Below, one piece after another: positions 32,229 through 41,904 of a DNA stretch of 64,000 nucleotides; position 1 is the first letter of the stretch; every line of letters starts with the position of its first letter. The stretch lies in the NCBI GenBank assembly GCA_040357565.1, contig JBDODJ010000030.1; one strand, 5' to 3'. Made by a program: the position numbers and the translations under genes. The stretch is from Cercozoa sp. M6MM (Eukaryota > Endomyxa: Ascetosporea). A model generated the notes under the pieces. The model made no database searches. It was not told the DNA's origin and saw only the letters and a list, made by a program, of their open reading frames with translations.

Positions 32229-34821
32229 ATGGAGTCGTTGTGCGACATCGGCAACCCTTTGGTGCGCCTCGAATTTGCTTTGGGGAATGTTGAATTTCTG
32301 TTTGCTCGACTCAAAACCTTTCGGTGTAGAAGCAAGTGTGTCACGACTGGCCGAAACAAGGACACTTGGTGTACGAGCATTTGGAACACGAAGTCGGCAA
32401 ACCTCCAGGTAGCTTCCTCTATGCGCACGCATCTCCAACACTAGCAGAAACAAGCATGCCAGCAGAAGAGGAAACGAGCAAGGTGGCGCATGAGTTTCAC
32501 AACCCGGAACACGGTGTTGAAAGTGCAGGCGAAGAGGAGGAGGAAGAGTCAGCCGAGGAAGACGACCTGGCGAAACTACAAGCTGATGCTCTTCCGCCTT
32601 CACGTTCCGGAAAGGAAGCAGGTACTAACACCGTATCCAGTAAACTGTTGTCTGGAGGTATATCATACTTGTACTCTCTTGGTGCCCAGGATGTGAGGGC
32701 GCAAGTGCAGGTGACACGACCGACTGCTGTGCACATCCAACGGACGCGATGACCGAGTCGCTTTTCTTGCTCAACGAAGGCACACTGTACGGCTTCTTGG
32801 CCAAGAGTAAGACAACCAAGGGTGACTGCGTCGGTATCTCCATCAAGCAGCAAGGCACTCTGGACGACACGCTGTCGCAGCGCCGGCGACAGCGGATCGA
32901 CGACGAGCGACTCCGCACGGCCGGGGATGCCGGTGTGGACGAAGGCGAACTCCGCGCCATGCTGGACAGGTCCGTCAGTATCTTCAGTGTGTCCGTTTGC
33001 CACATAAGTGGAAGCCATCCTTTGTGTCCCCGCAGAGCTGAATCGGCCGAAGAGACGTGTGCCGTGCGACTCAGTCTCGACTCGTCGAGTGACGACGTCG
33101 CGTGCCAGATGTACGCTGCCGACTCGGACACTGTCAGTGCCTGGAAGCACGAGTACGACACGGTAGTGTCTTTCATGCACACCCCACCTGAAGTAAAGTT
33201 GTCCCTTTTGGGTACAGGCCATCTTCGGTGCTACGGCAGGCACGAGTCGGTGCTTTGACGACTTGCATCAGTTTGCCTGTGCCGCTCCGGAAGCACGTCT
33301 CGGCTTTGGCTCGGGTCTACCTAGACTCTGCTGCTTCTCTCGTATACGAGCAGGGTCAATATACTCGTGTTGATATGTACAGGTGCCATGGCGCCACTGA
33401 CTGTTCGATCGCACTACTTTGCTTCGCAGTCAAGGTGAGTAACTATCGTGTTGGCTCGGTATTTGAAGTGTTTTACTCGTTGTGATATGACACACTGGGG
33501 GACAGAGCCAGTGGCATGCGAGACAAGGAGGACCGCGGTTTCTTAGTGGCGCAGTTTCGGGACGGTCATTGGACTCTTGCTGCTGCCGATGCCAACACTG
33601 GTACATTCTGGCATACATACCTAAGCGAGTATGTGACCCAGCACCGAGTGTCATCTGTACCTACTATGTGTAGCACTAGGAGGCAGCATACCAGGTGTAT
33701 TGCCGGCCGGACTGGATTCCAGTGCCACCGAGAACAACCGAGTCGGCACCTTCCCTGTCTATTTCGTGCCAATGGTACCGTCAAATTGCCTACACAGGGT
33801 ACCGATGACACAAGCAATGTGTAGTCCCCATTCGTGGTACAAAGACTGGTGGAACCGTCATCGATCTCGATGAGACATCGAGCAGCACCGACCGGGAACC
33901 TGGACCGTCCGACGCTGTCGTCGTCTTCTTGTTTCGAGTGGTACCTGACATGTGTGTATCTGTGCTTTCACTGTGTCGAGAAAGCTACCTCCCTGTACCG
34001 CAGGATGGATGACATCCGACTGGCAGAGTATGACTCGCGTTTCTTGCGCGAGTGGGAGCGCACCTTGTTCGAGTACCGCGTGCCGGCACTGTCGAACCTC
34101 CTGTCGGCACAACGTAAGAGTGACGAGCGCTTCACGACTGACAACCCACTCGGCACGAGTCCTCAGTGGGACCCTCTGCATCGGTACCTTCCTGTTTGTA
34201 CTACATCGGTCGGGAGGTGCCCCCATGTACGCACTGCCTGTTGTGCAGAGTGAGGTGCCGAGGCCAGAGTGCGGAACAACTGCTGGCCCACATGTGAGCT
34301 GAGTTTGTATCTAGTAGACTAGTACTGCACTAACTTGAGATCTAATGCAGGGTACACGAGCAGTACCTGCACGTGCAGGAGGGCGAGAACGGCATGGTTA
34401 CTCCCGGGCGCCGTTTCCACGACGCGAGCGAGGAGGAGCGCGCGCTCCCTGTGCACGTGACGCGACGCCAGTGGCTACAACTCGTCGCCACTGCCATGAG
34501 GAGAGCACAAGTGGTACTACTTATCTCTAGGCCTCCCGCACACCTGCACTAGTGTTTCGACAGGCTGCTGCATCTGCGACGGTTCTCATGGACCAGCAGG
34601 AGCGACACGACTTGAAGGAGGAGCGCTCCGAATCCACTGTCGAAGAGCGCACCACCGAGCGCTCCGAGCGCAGCGGCGAAGAAGCCCTGCCGTCATCCGA
34701 ACGCTCCGAGCGAAGCCCCGCGCGTCGCACCGAAAAGGCTCAAAGCCACTGCAAGTGGTACCAGATCGGCTGCAAGTTTCACGAGCGCAAACTCAAACGC
34801 AGACGCAGACACGCGGAATAA
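32229..34821 (+). CDS. Large unrecognised acidic protein with basic tail
   Basis: Exon order: MESLCDIGNPL; KQVCHDWPKQGHLVYEHLEH; a Glu-rich exon with SAGEEEEEESAEEDDLAKL; TESLFLLNEGTLYGFLAKSK with GDCVGISIKQQGTLDD; AVRLSLDSSSDDVACQMYAA; FDDLHQFACAAPEARLGFGS; KEDRGFLVAQFRDGHWTLAA; GVLPAGLDSSATENNRVGTF; YRRMDDIRLAEYDSRFLREW; EQYLHVQEGENGMVTPGRRF; and a tail rich in ERSE repeats that ends with CKWYQIGCKFHERK and RRRRHAE before TAA at 34821. The pieces between splice sites look well constrained and GC3-rich. I do not recognise the family. The exon around 33800-33950 is uncertain: two frames are possible across the GTACCG intron. Confidence 0.5.
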
Positions 34822-35036
34822 ACACAAAAAATACAAGATTTTTCCTGTGGTAAATAGCGCATTGATCGCGGCCAGGAGGAATCCCTAGACTTGGGTGCTT
34901 ATTAGGCACGTACTGGAGCACTGACAGGCACGGATGTACCAAAAACAACAAAACAACAAAATCGCACGGAGCGCCGGGCACACGATTTTTTGATAGAAAT
35001 ACAAAAATCCACATTTTTCGGGATTTCAGTGACAAG

Positions 35037-35825
35037 ATGCCGATTATCGTCGACGGCAAGGACCACGTTATCGGCCGCCTGGCCTCGGTCGTGGCCAAGG
35101 AGCTGCTGCAGGTATTTTTCGCGTTTTTGCCTTATTTGGCGCGCAGGGCGCCCAAACGCGCTGTGCGCGTGCTCCTGTTTTGCTGGGACGAAATTATGCT
35201 CTGTGCCGCGTCTTGCGTAGGGCAAGTCGGTCGTTGTTGTGCGCGCCGAGGAGCTCATCCACGGCAAGCCGATCTACCGTGTGCTCGGTGCGTTGCTCTA
35301 GATGTTTTGCTGGTTGTGGCCACAATTCGGCCGCATCGATCTGTATTTGTTTTGATTGTTTTCTGTGTTCGTGCGTCCGCAGTCGATGAGCACTTCGTGT
35401 CGCGCAAGACGATGAACACGAACCCGCGTCGCGGCCCGTCGTACAAGCGCTCGCCGGCCGAGCAGTTCCGCCAGAAGGTGCGCGGCATGCTGCCGTACAA
35501 GACGTCGCGTGGCAAGGCTGTGTTCGCCAAGCTGCAGGTTGTCGTGGGCTGCCCGGCCCCGTACGACAAGCAGAAGAAGCTCGTCGTGCCGGCCGCCCAG
35601 CGCGTCAACTGCCTCCGCCCGTCGCGCGCCTACTGCACGCTCGGCGACGTGTGCGCCAAGCGCGGCTGGAAGTACCAGGCCCTCGTGTCGAAGCTTGAGG
35701 GCAAGCGCAAGGCTCGCTCGGCCGCTTTCTACAAGAAGGCCAAGGCTGAGGCCGCCCTTGTCAAGCAGGCTGAGGCCAAGCTGCCGCAGGAGCTCAAGGA
35801 CACGCTCGCCCAGTTCGGCTACTAA
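35037..35825 (+). CDS. RPL13A: 60S ribosomal protein L13a (uL13)
   Basis: Cytosolic large-subunit ribosomal protein. Exon 1 is MPIIVDGKDHVIGRLASVVA plus KELLQ. Intron 1 starts GTATTT and ends CGTAG. Exon 2 is GKSVVVVRAEELIHG with KPIYRVL. Intron 2 starts GTGCGTT and ends CCGCAG. Exon 3 has EHFVSRKTMNTNPRRGP, VRGMLPYKTSRGKA, APYDKQKKLVVPAA and LGDVCAKRGWKYQ, ending TLAQFGY with TAA at 35823-35825. All uL13 landmarks, including the MNTNPxRGP and RGMLPxKTxRG motifs, are present. Third positions are almost all G or C, a useful reference for this genome's codon bias in highly expressed genes. Confidence 0.95.
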   Translation: MPIIVDGKDHVIGRLASVVAKELLQVFFAFLPYLARRAPKRAVRVLLFCWDEIMLCAASCVGQVGRCCARRGAHPRQADLPCARCVALDVLLVVATIRPHRSVFVLIVFCVRASAVDEHFVSRKTMNTNPRRGPSYKRSPAEQFRQKVRGMLPYKTSRGKAVFAKLQVVVGCPAPYDKQKKLVVPAAQRVNCLRPSRAYCTLGDVCAKRGWKYQALVSKLEGKRKARSAAFYKKAKAEAALVKQAEAKLPQELKDTLAQFGY

Positions 35826-36801
35826 GTCTACGGCTTGCGCTTCTTCCCGTTCTTTGCTTCTTGCGTCACTGAATTCTTCAAATATCCGGTATTGATGCTA
35901 CCCAAGCCTGGCAAAACTGCACAGGCAGCGTCCTACCGACCAAATTAAGCTGCCGGGGTCCGAATGCATCAACGCTGGACACATACATCAGCAGGCAGAA
36001 AGGACAAGGTAACCCAGACTGGTGCAGGAAACCACTTGGCTTCCACTTCCTTGGCTTCCTGTAAGACTCAACTATTTAGTCTAAACATCAAAGGCTTCTT
36101 GGACAAGCTTCACAATAAGTGTGCAGTCTTTAGACTGTCCATGCATGCAACTAAAAAAACAACCAGCTCGTGTTGCGTAGTGGCAATGCGTGTTGTGTTG
36201 TGGAGTGAGTTGCCCCAAGAGGCAAGTGGGCGATGTGACTCACTCCGTTGGACGCAAGTCGTCCGTCGCCGTCGCCGCCCGGCTAAAGGTGTGCTACGTC
36301 GGCGCTTGAACGCCGACTCCCAGACGACGTCGTGCCGTGTGCCGTCGTCGTCGTCTCCGCGATCCTGTAGCAACCATGACGTATCGATCGTCGCTGTCGA
36401 CGTCAGTCTGCCACTGTGTGACGCCCGAGACTTTGACGCGGAGGGTCGCTGGACGCCAACCAGGACTGAGACGAGACTGCTGCAGGGCGAACGTTGACGC
36501 CAAGGGAGTCTGCGTGGACGTGTAGTGAACGACCTCGTACCCCAATGACGCACGTTTGACGGCTTCGTGTCGCCAAGCTTCAACGTTCTTAGAAGACTGA
36601 ACTAACTAACTAACTAACATCTGTGTCAGATACACGTATGGCTTCAGTAACACGCGTGTTCGTCCAACCAATCGAGTGATACGATTGTGGCTTACACGCC
36701 AAAATACACAGCACGATGGATAGAATGGTTGGCTAATGAACGACAGATGACGCAAAAGTCCCTCTCCCTCGAATCGAAGGAATTAAATCATGATTGAATG
36801 A
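35826..36801. other. Intergenic, partly GC-rich
   Basis: The convergent neighbours end at 35825 and 36802. The stretch 36230-36540 is rich in CGTCG-type trinucleotides and is open on the minus strand, but its translation has no recognisable constraint. A CTAA tetranucleotide run lies at 36600-36620. Confidence 0.4.
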
Positions 36802-37522
36802 TCACGCGTGAGTGATCTCGGCAAGCAGCTCAATGTCGCGCTGGATGGCCTGGCAGCGTCGCTCATCGAATTCGAGGAACTCGGGACTGGCCACGAACGG
36901 GTACTACGCGAAACACGACGTGCCATGCGATGATATCCACAAAGCTACAACCACTAAAAGAAAGGGGACGATACCAGCGAGTTCGTGGCGACGAGTTCCT
37001 CAGCCTCGCGAAGCAGACTCCTGAAGACAGCGACAGCCGGATCGTCCAGCATTCTGTCGTCCTTCTCTGCAACAGCGGCACACAGGCGAAAATCGAATCA
37101 ATCCTTACAGCATAGCACAGGCAAACGCGAGTGTAGTTACCTAACTCAGGCATCACGCTGGCAGCAGAGGTGTCGGCAGCGGGCGACTTGAACGGCGTCT
37201 GTTGCAGCACTTGGTGCACTTGCTCCACTGCAGAGATCGAAAGACATGTCAGTATGCAAACGAGAGCTACCACAGTGCACTGTGACAAACACGTATGGCG
37301 AAAGTACCTGCCTCTGACCAGGTCTCCTCACCGAACTCTCTCTTAAGCGCGTTCGGCACTGCGCGCCTCGTTTGCGCACTTACGTTGATTGCGGTTTCCT
37401 GCAGAAAACATGCAGTGCACGTATGTTTCTGCAGAAGCAACAGAAGCAGTAATTCAGATACCGACTCGGTCGAGATGAAGACCTCGTGGAACAGCGCAGC
37501 TTGCAGCAGCGACAAGCCCGTC

Positions 37523-37576
<54 letters not shown>

Positions 37577-38624
37577 AGGTTCTTCTCAGTCAACACAACA
37601 CTATGCTGAGCAGGGAAGAACAAACCCTGGAAGTGCGTGGCACGCAGACACTCGCAGAAATCGAGTGTTTCTCGGCACATCTACTCACCAGGTCAAAAAG
37701 TGTATGCAGACCAGCAATGTAGCTGTACACAAAAACAACGTACTTGCTTGATAACAAAGGTGCGAAACAGCGTGGCACACTCCTTGTCTGACACTGTCCG
37801 GCACACACAAAGACATGAACTACTCCAAAGCCTGGCAACTGACAGACAAGATACAAACACGACCGAGCTTCCAAGCAGCCCCGTTGAATCTCACCTGTTC
37901 CACAAGCACAACATAATTAGTTAAACGCAGTAAGCATGAGAAGAGTATTGGTACACGAGCTTGCTGGTGCAGTCGACGCGAACTGTAAGCAATGGCACCG
38001 AGCGACAGAACGAACACGACGAGGCAAGCAACAGTGAGGCCACTTGCTGTCTCGGCCTCGTTTCGGTCATCACGTCGCCTTCGCTGCGCTCTGGTAAAAG
38101 CACAAGAACAGGTGCTTTTGCCTAAACCCGTAGATGTCGCTAAATGTACTCTTCCGTCGCAATGTCGGACAGTTTTCGCAACTCATTGCCGATAATTTCG
38201 ACTGTATGTTTACTAGTCAGCAGGGTACAAAGCGTAGACTCAAAAACACGATACCTGCGCTAAGATAGAAGGGAGCAGTGGTTGCGTCGATCAGCTGCCG
38301 TTCCGACTCGTTGCTGTACAAGGGCTGTCACAAGGAAGATTACAAGAGGGAACTTGGCGGAAGGGGGGTAAAAGCAATATAGGTACGACTCCTTCGGTGA
38401 AGTTCATTGCATCGTGGGCAGCGAGCATGACCTGGCCACACAGTGCACACATACAAAAGTAGCTAAAACAGGTTGCACAAGCCTACGGCTTCCTGATAGG
38501 CGTCCACGGCAGGGAGACTCGGCGTGACGTAGGTCTGATTGATCACCTTGCTGTCCTCCTGCAGACAGACCGCACACAAACACACTTACACTCACACACA
38601 CTCTCTTTCTCTCTCTCACACACA

Positions 38625-38662
<38 letters not shown>

Positions 38663-38859
38663 AAAGCGAAGAAGGAAGTCCAAAGGATACCGGTGTAGCT
38701 GGAATGATAAGATCCTCGATGATATTGCTGGCCTCGAAGAGCTCCTATGGTAGCACACCTTTCGTACATACACGCGAATATAGATTGAGTTAGTCCAAAC
38801 ACGCACCATTGCGCGAATGGCCGGGTGCGCTGTCGCAAGCACTGCCGTGAAATTCTATT

Positions 38860-38907
<48 letters not shown>

Positions 38908-38917
38908 NNNNNNNNNN

Positions 38918-38970
<53 letters not shown>

Positions 38971-41434
38971 CACAAGTGAAGAGACAAGCAATGTCGGGAT
39001 AGCCTAGACGAGGCGGAGGAACGCACCTCACTGCGCGAGAAAAAGTGGTGCGAGATCTCGTCGACTCCGGCCTTGGAGGCGCCGTGTTCGATGAACTGTG
39101 GTACACGCCCATCGGCAATACAGTCAACCAGCGACATTGATGAAAGGTCGAAACGTACAGAGTTCGCGAGACTTCCCATGGCGAGGGCAATGACACTGCC
39201 ACTCGCACACAAACATAAACACAACAACAACAACGACAACAACAACAACAACAACAACGACAACAACGGCGACTCAGACACAAGAGTACCGGTCAGCAAA
39301 GAAAAACGTGATGGCTCTCAGTTGTGCCAGCATCGGCCAGCCTACCTGTGACGTGCAAGCAAACACCACTGAGACAAAGGAGACACCAAGATCCTACCCT
39401 CCCGATAGTTCGTGTACCTCCCTGGCATCATGGATTCCGGGTTCGTGGTGATGCTCGTACAGGTGCGTCGACGTGGCCAACGCAGCGATAGCCTAACACA
39501 CAAGTGCATCTCATTGATACGTACATCTAGTGACAACAAACATAGATATAAATATACGGTATATAGTATATTTGTAGGTATGGATAAAGAGCACCAGCGA
39601 CAAAGCAAACAAAACAGCAAGAAACAAGACGCGCTTCGTCTTTCGCATCTCGACCTTGCCAAAACCGTGTGAAAACGACACTGACAGCGTCGCCGTCGAC
39701 GAACCTGCTGTCGATGACTTGCTCTCTGAGTACACACAGACACGTAGATACACAGACACAGAGTGCACCCATGTGTATGTATGACACACGTTCAACAAAA
39801 ACACACGCACCCTCCTGGTCGGCCTCGCGATCGATCGTGATCAGGTCGACCTGGACCATGGAGCGGACCTTCTCATGCGAGCGCTTGGCGATCTCAATCT
39901 GTGCGCATAGGCCATGAGGTGGCATGAATTGAAGGAGTCAGTTTACCATGCGGAGGTTGTGCCGTGTGATATGACGCGCCTGTAAAGTCAAATGTGTGAA
40001 CTCAACACTGAAGAAAAAGAAGAGAGAAGCCTACAGCTACGAACATGAGAACGAGGATCACGCCAAGCAGCGTCCATGTCACGGCCAGCAAAGGCACACG
40101 CGAGTCACTGAGCTGCAGGTACATTCAGTGGTCACGTAAGATAGTGGTTGAACAGAACGTACATCCGAAGCCTCGTCAAGGTGCCCGTAGTACACCTCTT
40201 CCATAAAGGCACTCAAGTTCACCTCTGCCTTCATCTGTTGTTTTGTTCGACATAGAACACCTGTAAAACTGCATACAGACTGCCAGGTAGCCTATCCCAA
40301 GACTACCAAGGTAAGGATGTCCACCAGGTATCTAAGTTGTGGCGAATCAGCATTGAAAATAAGGAAACACAACAACAGCAAAAAGTGAACGAATCATTTA
40401 CTGTTCTGAACCCTCGTAAAACACGGTCGAGTCGTTCAGCGCCAGCATCTCGCGCTCGTACATGCGTTCCTGGAGCGACTGCGAACACAGCAATTCATTC
40501 TTGAGAGCACGCAGCATTGTAAAATAATGAGGCACCAAAACACTGTAGTATAGCTCCAAAGTGCTTGCATTGGCTCCACGCTCTCGCAGTTGGTCCTAAG
40601 AGCAGTGTAGCACTAAGAAGTCAAGGTGGCGTACAGGAAATCTACTTCTTGCGCGACATAGATACTGCGCGCATCGGCACGGCTCGCCAGTCGTCGCGTC
40701 TGCATGGCCTACTCTTGCCATTATCATACATGCACACACAGACACAGATACTTTGTGAGTTACGGTACCTCGCGCTCTTCAACCGGCAGTGGGTCGCCAA
40801 GTCGTTCGCTCTGCAGCGTGGTCGCTACGCTGAACTGCGACTGCAATCGCACACAACGGACAAGATGTGATCTGTGTAGGTACTATAGATATGACATGGG
40901 GAGTGTTGTGATTCCACTTACCGTCAGTCGTTCGGTTATCGGTTCTCGAAGCTGGTTTAGCGTGCCAATCAGATATACACAACAAGAAGAGACTCGAAGC
41001 AACTTTACATTTTGGAGCAGCTCAATGTCACGCGTGAGTGCCGACTCCAATCGGTCTTCGACTTCCCAGTGACTGTGGAAACACACAGTTCGGGTTGTTT
41101 CTAGTCCTTCCCATCATAGATGGTGCAGATGAGAACAAACTCACAGCGGAATGAGTGCGATGCTGCATCCCAGCAACACGGCGGTCAGGACCACCTGGGT
41201 TCGGCAACGTATTCAATTTTTGAGATGCAAGTATATTTTGTTTACAAAGATCCGCGTCCAGTTTTTAATGACCCGACGCCGCGCCAGGTCAGCACTATCG
41301 AGCTTCGACACGCCTTCTGCGCAGGTTATCAATGATTTTATTGATCGAAATGCGGGTGGTGACGCCACCAAATGATACTGCAGTTCGTACTTTTGCGCAT
41401 TTGGAGACACGACACTGCCCGCGTGTAACGTCAA
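36802..41434 (-). CDS. Polytopic membrane glycoprotein, unrecognised
   Basis: Many exons on one strand. Near 41200 LARRRVIKNWTRIF leads into VVLTAVLLGCSIALIPL, membrane segment 1. Then RLESALTRDIELLQN; EREMLALNDSTVFYEG; KAEVNLSAFMEEVYYG; VPLLAVTWTLLGVILVLMFV, segment 2 (40060-40120); EIAKRSHEKVRSMVQVDLIT; SVRFDLSSMSLVDCIADGR; NFTAVLATAHPAIRAM; ELFEASNIIEDLIIP; KVINQTYVTPSLPAVDAYQ; NESERQLIDATTAPFYLS; GLTVACLVVFVLSLGAIAYS, segment 3 (about 38000); and a cytoplasmic tail ending QRDIELLAEITHA at TGA 36802-36804. Several NxS/T sites lie between the membrane segments. The layout of long helical ectodomains between membrane passes recalls prominin-like proteins, but this is weak. Three introns hold CA repeats, one with an N gap. 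The start is uncertain; a longer acidic N-terminus up to about 41650 is possible. Confidence 0.5.
37527..37573. repeat. CA microsatellite
   Basis: CA repeat within an intron of the polytopic glycoprotein gene. Confidence 0.9.
38582..38663. repeat. Interrupted CA/CT microsatellite
   Basis: Mixed CA and CT runs in an intron of the same gene. Confidence 0.85.
38862..38969. repeat. CA microsatellite containing a 10-N scaffold gap
   Basis: CA runs flank Ns at 38908-38917, so the true repeat length is unknown. Intronic. Confidence 0.95.
39219..39270. repeat. CAA/GAC trinucleotide repeat
   Basis: AACAACAAC with occasional GAC, in an intron between the exons at about 39100-39190 and 39330-39360. 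Confidence 0.8.
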
Positions 41435-41904
41435 AGTTGTTCAAAAGCCCGGCACGATGTTTTTTTGATTGTCTGCTTGCATCACATTGATCCTGGAAAA
41501 ACAAGCCGTTTGGCGGCTCAAAGTGGAGCAATCACCAATCAGCCCCAGATCATTGGCTGACTGTTGTGTCTTCGGCGATGTCGAGATCGCACATTGGTCA
41601 TCTCCCGCAGAACCATCCGAGGACCCTTCAATACCAATGACATCATCGGTTCGCGATCAGAACAACTGAGCTTCGCCTGCAGTTTTAGGATCAAGTAGCA
41701 GTGACAGTAAACTCTAAGCGGCGGGGTTTTTCGAGGCAAAACCGAACCCCCCAAAATATCTACCCCCTTTACCCTCTTATCCTAAACCCGCCTTCCCCTC
41801 TTTACCCCTTTGCTCCCTTACCCCCTGTAACCTCTCTTTGATTCTGATTTTGCCTCGAAAAACCCTGCCATACCCGTCTAAGTCTTAATACGTCTCAAAT
41901 TCTC
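41435..41904. other. Gap between two minus-strand genes, with inverted-repeat element
   Basis: The right part may include a 5' exon of the polytopic glycoprotein gene (an acidic open stretch near 41500-41660). The left-hand inverted-repeat element is listed separately. Confidence 0.4.
41724..41865. repeat. 18-bp perfect inverted repeat flanking a C-rich core
   Basis: The left arm at 41724-41741 reads GGGTTTTTCGAGGCAAAA. The right arm at 41848-41865 is its exact reverse complement. The 106-bp core is TACCCCC/TTTACCCC-rich. It lies between genes. It could be a small MITE-like element or a hairpin-forming 3' signal. No clear target-site duplication was found. Confidence 0.75.

Noticed and set aside
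32749-33258. Separate gene starting at ATG 32749, overlapping the previous stop as ATGA
   Set aside because: Splicing the GTACTA intron in the other phase keeps the upstream acidic exon in frame with this stretch, so it is an internal exon of one gene.
36110-36583. Minus-strand ORF of about 157 codons
   Set aside because: Arg/Thr/Ser-rich translation without constraint, driven by CGTCG composition. No splice or start context supports it.
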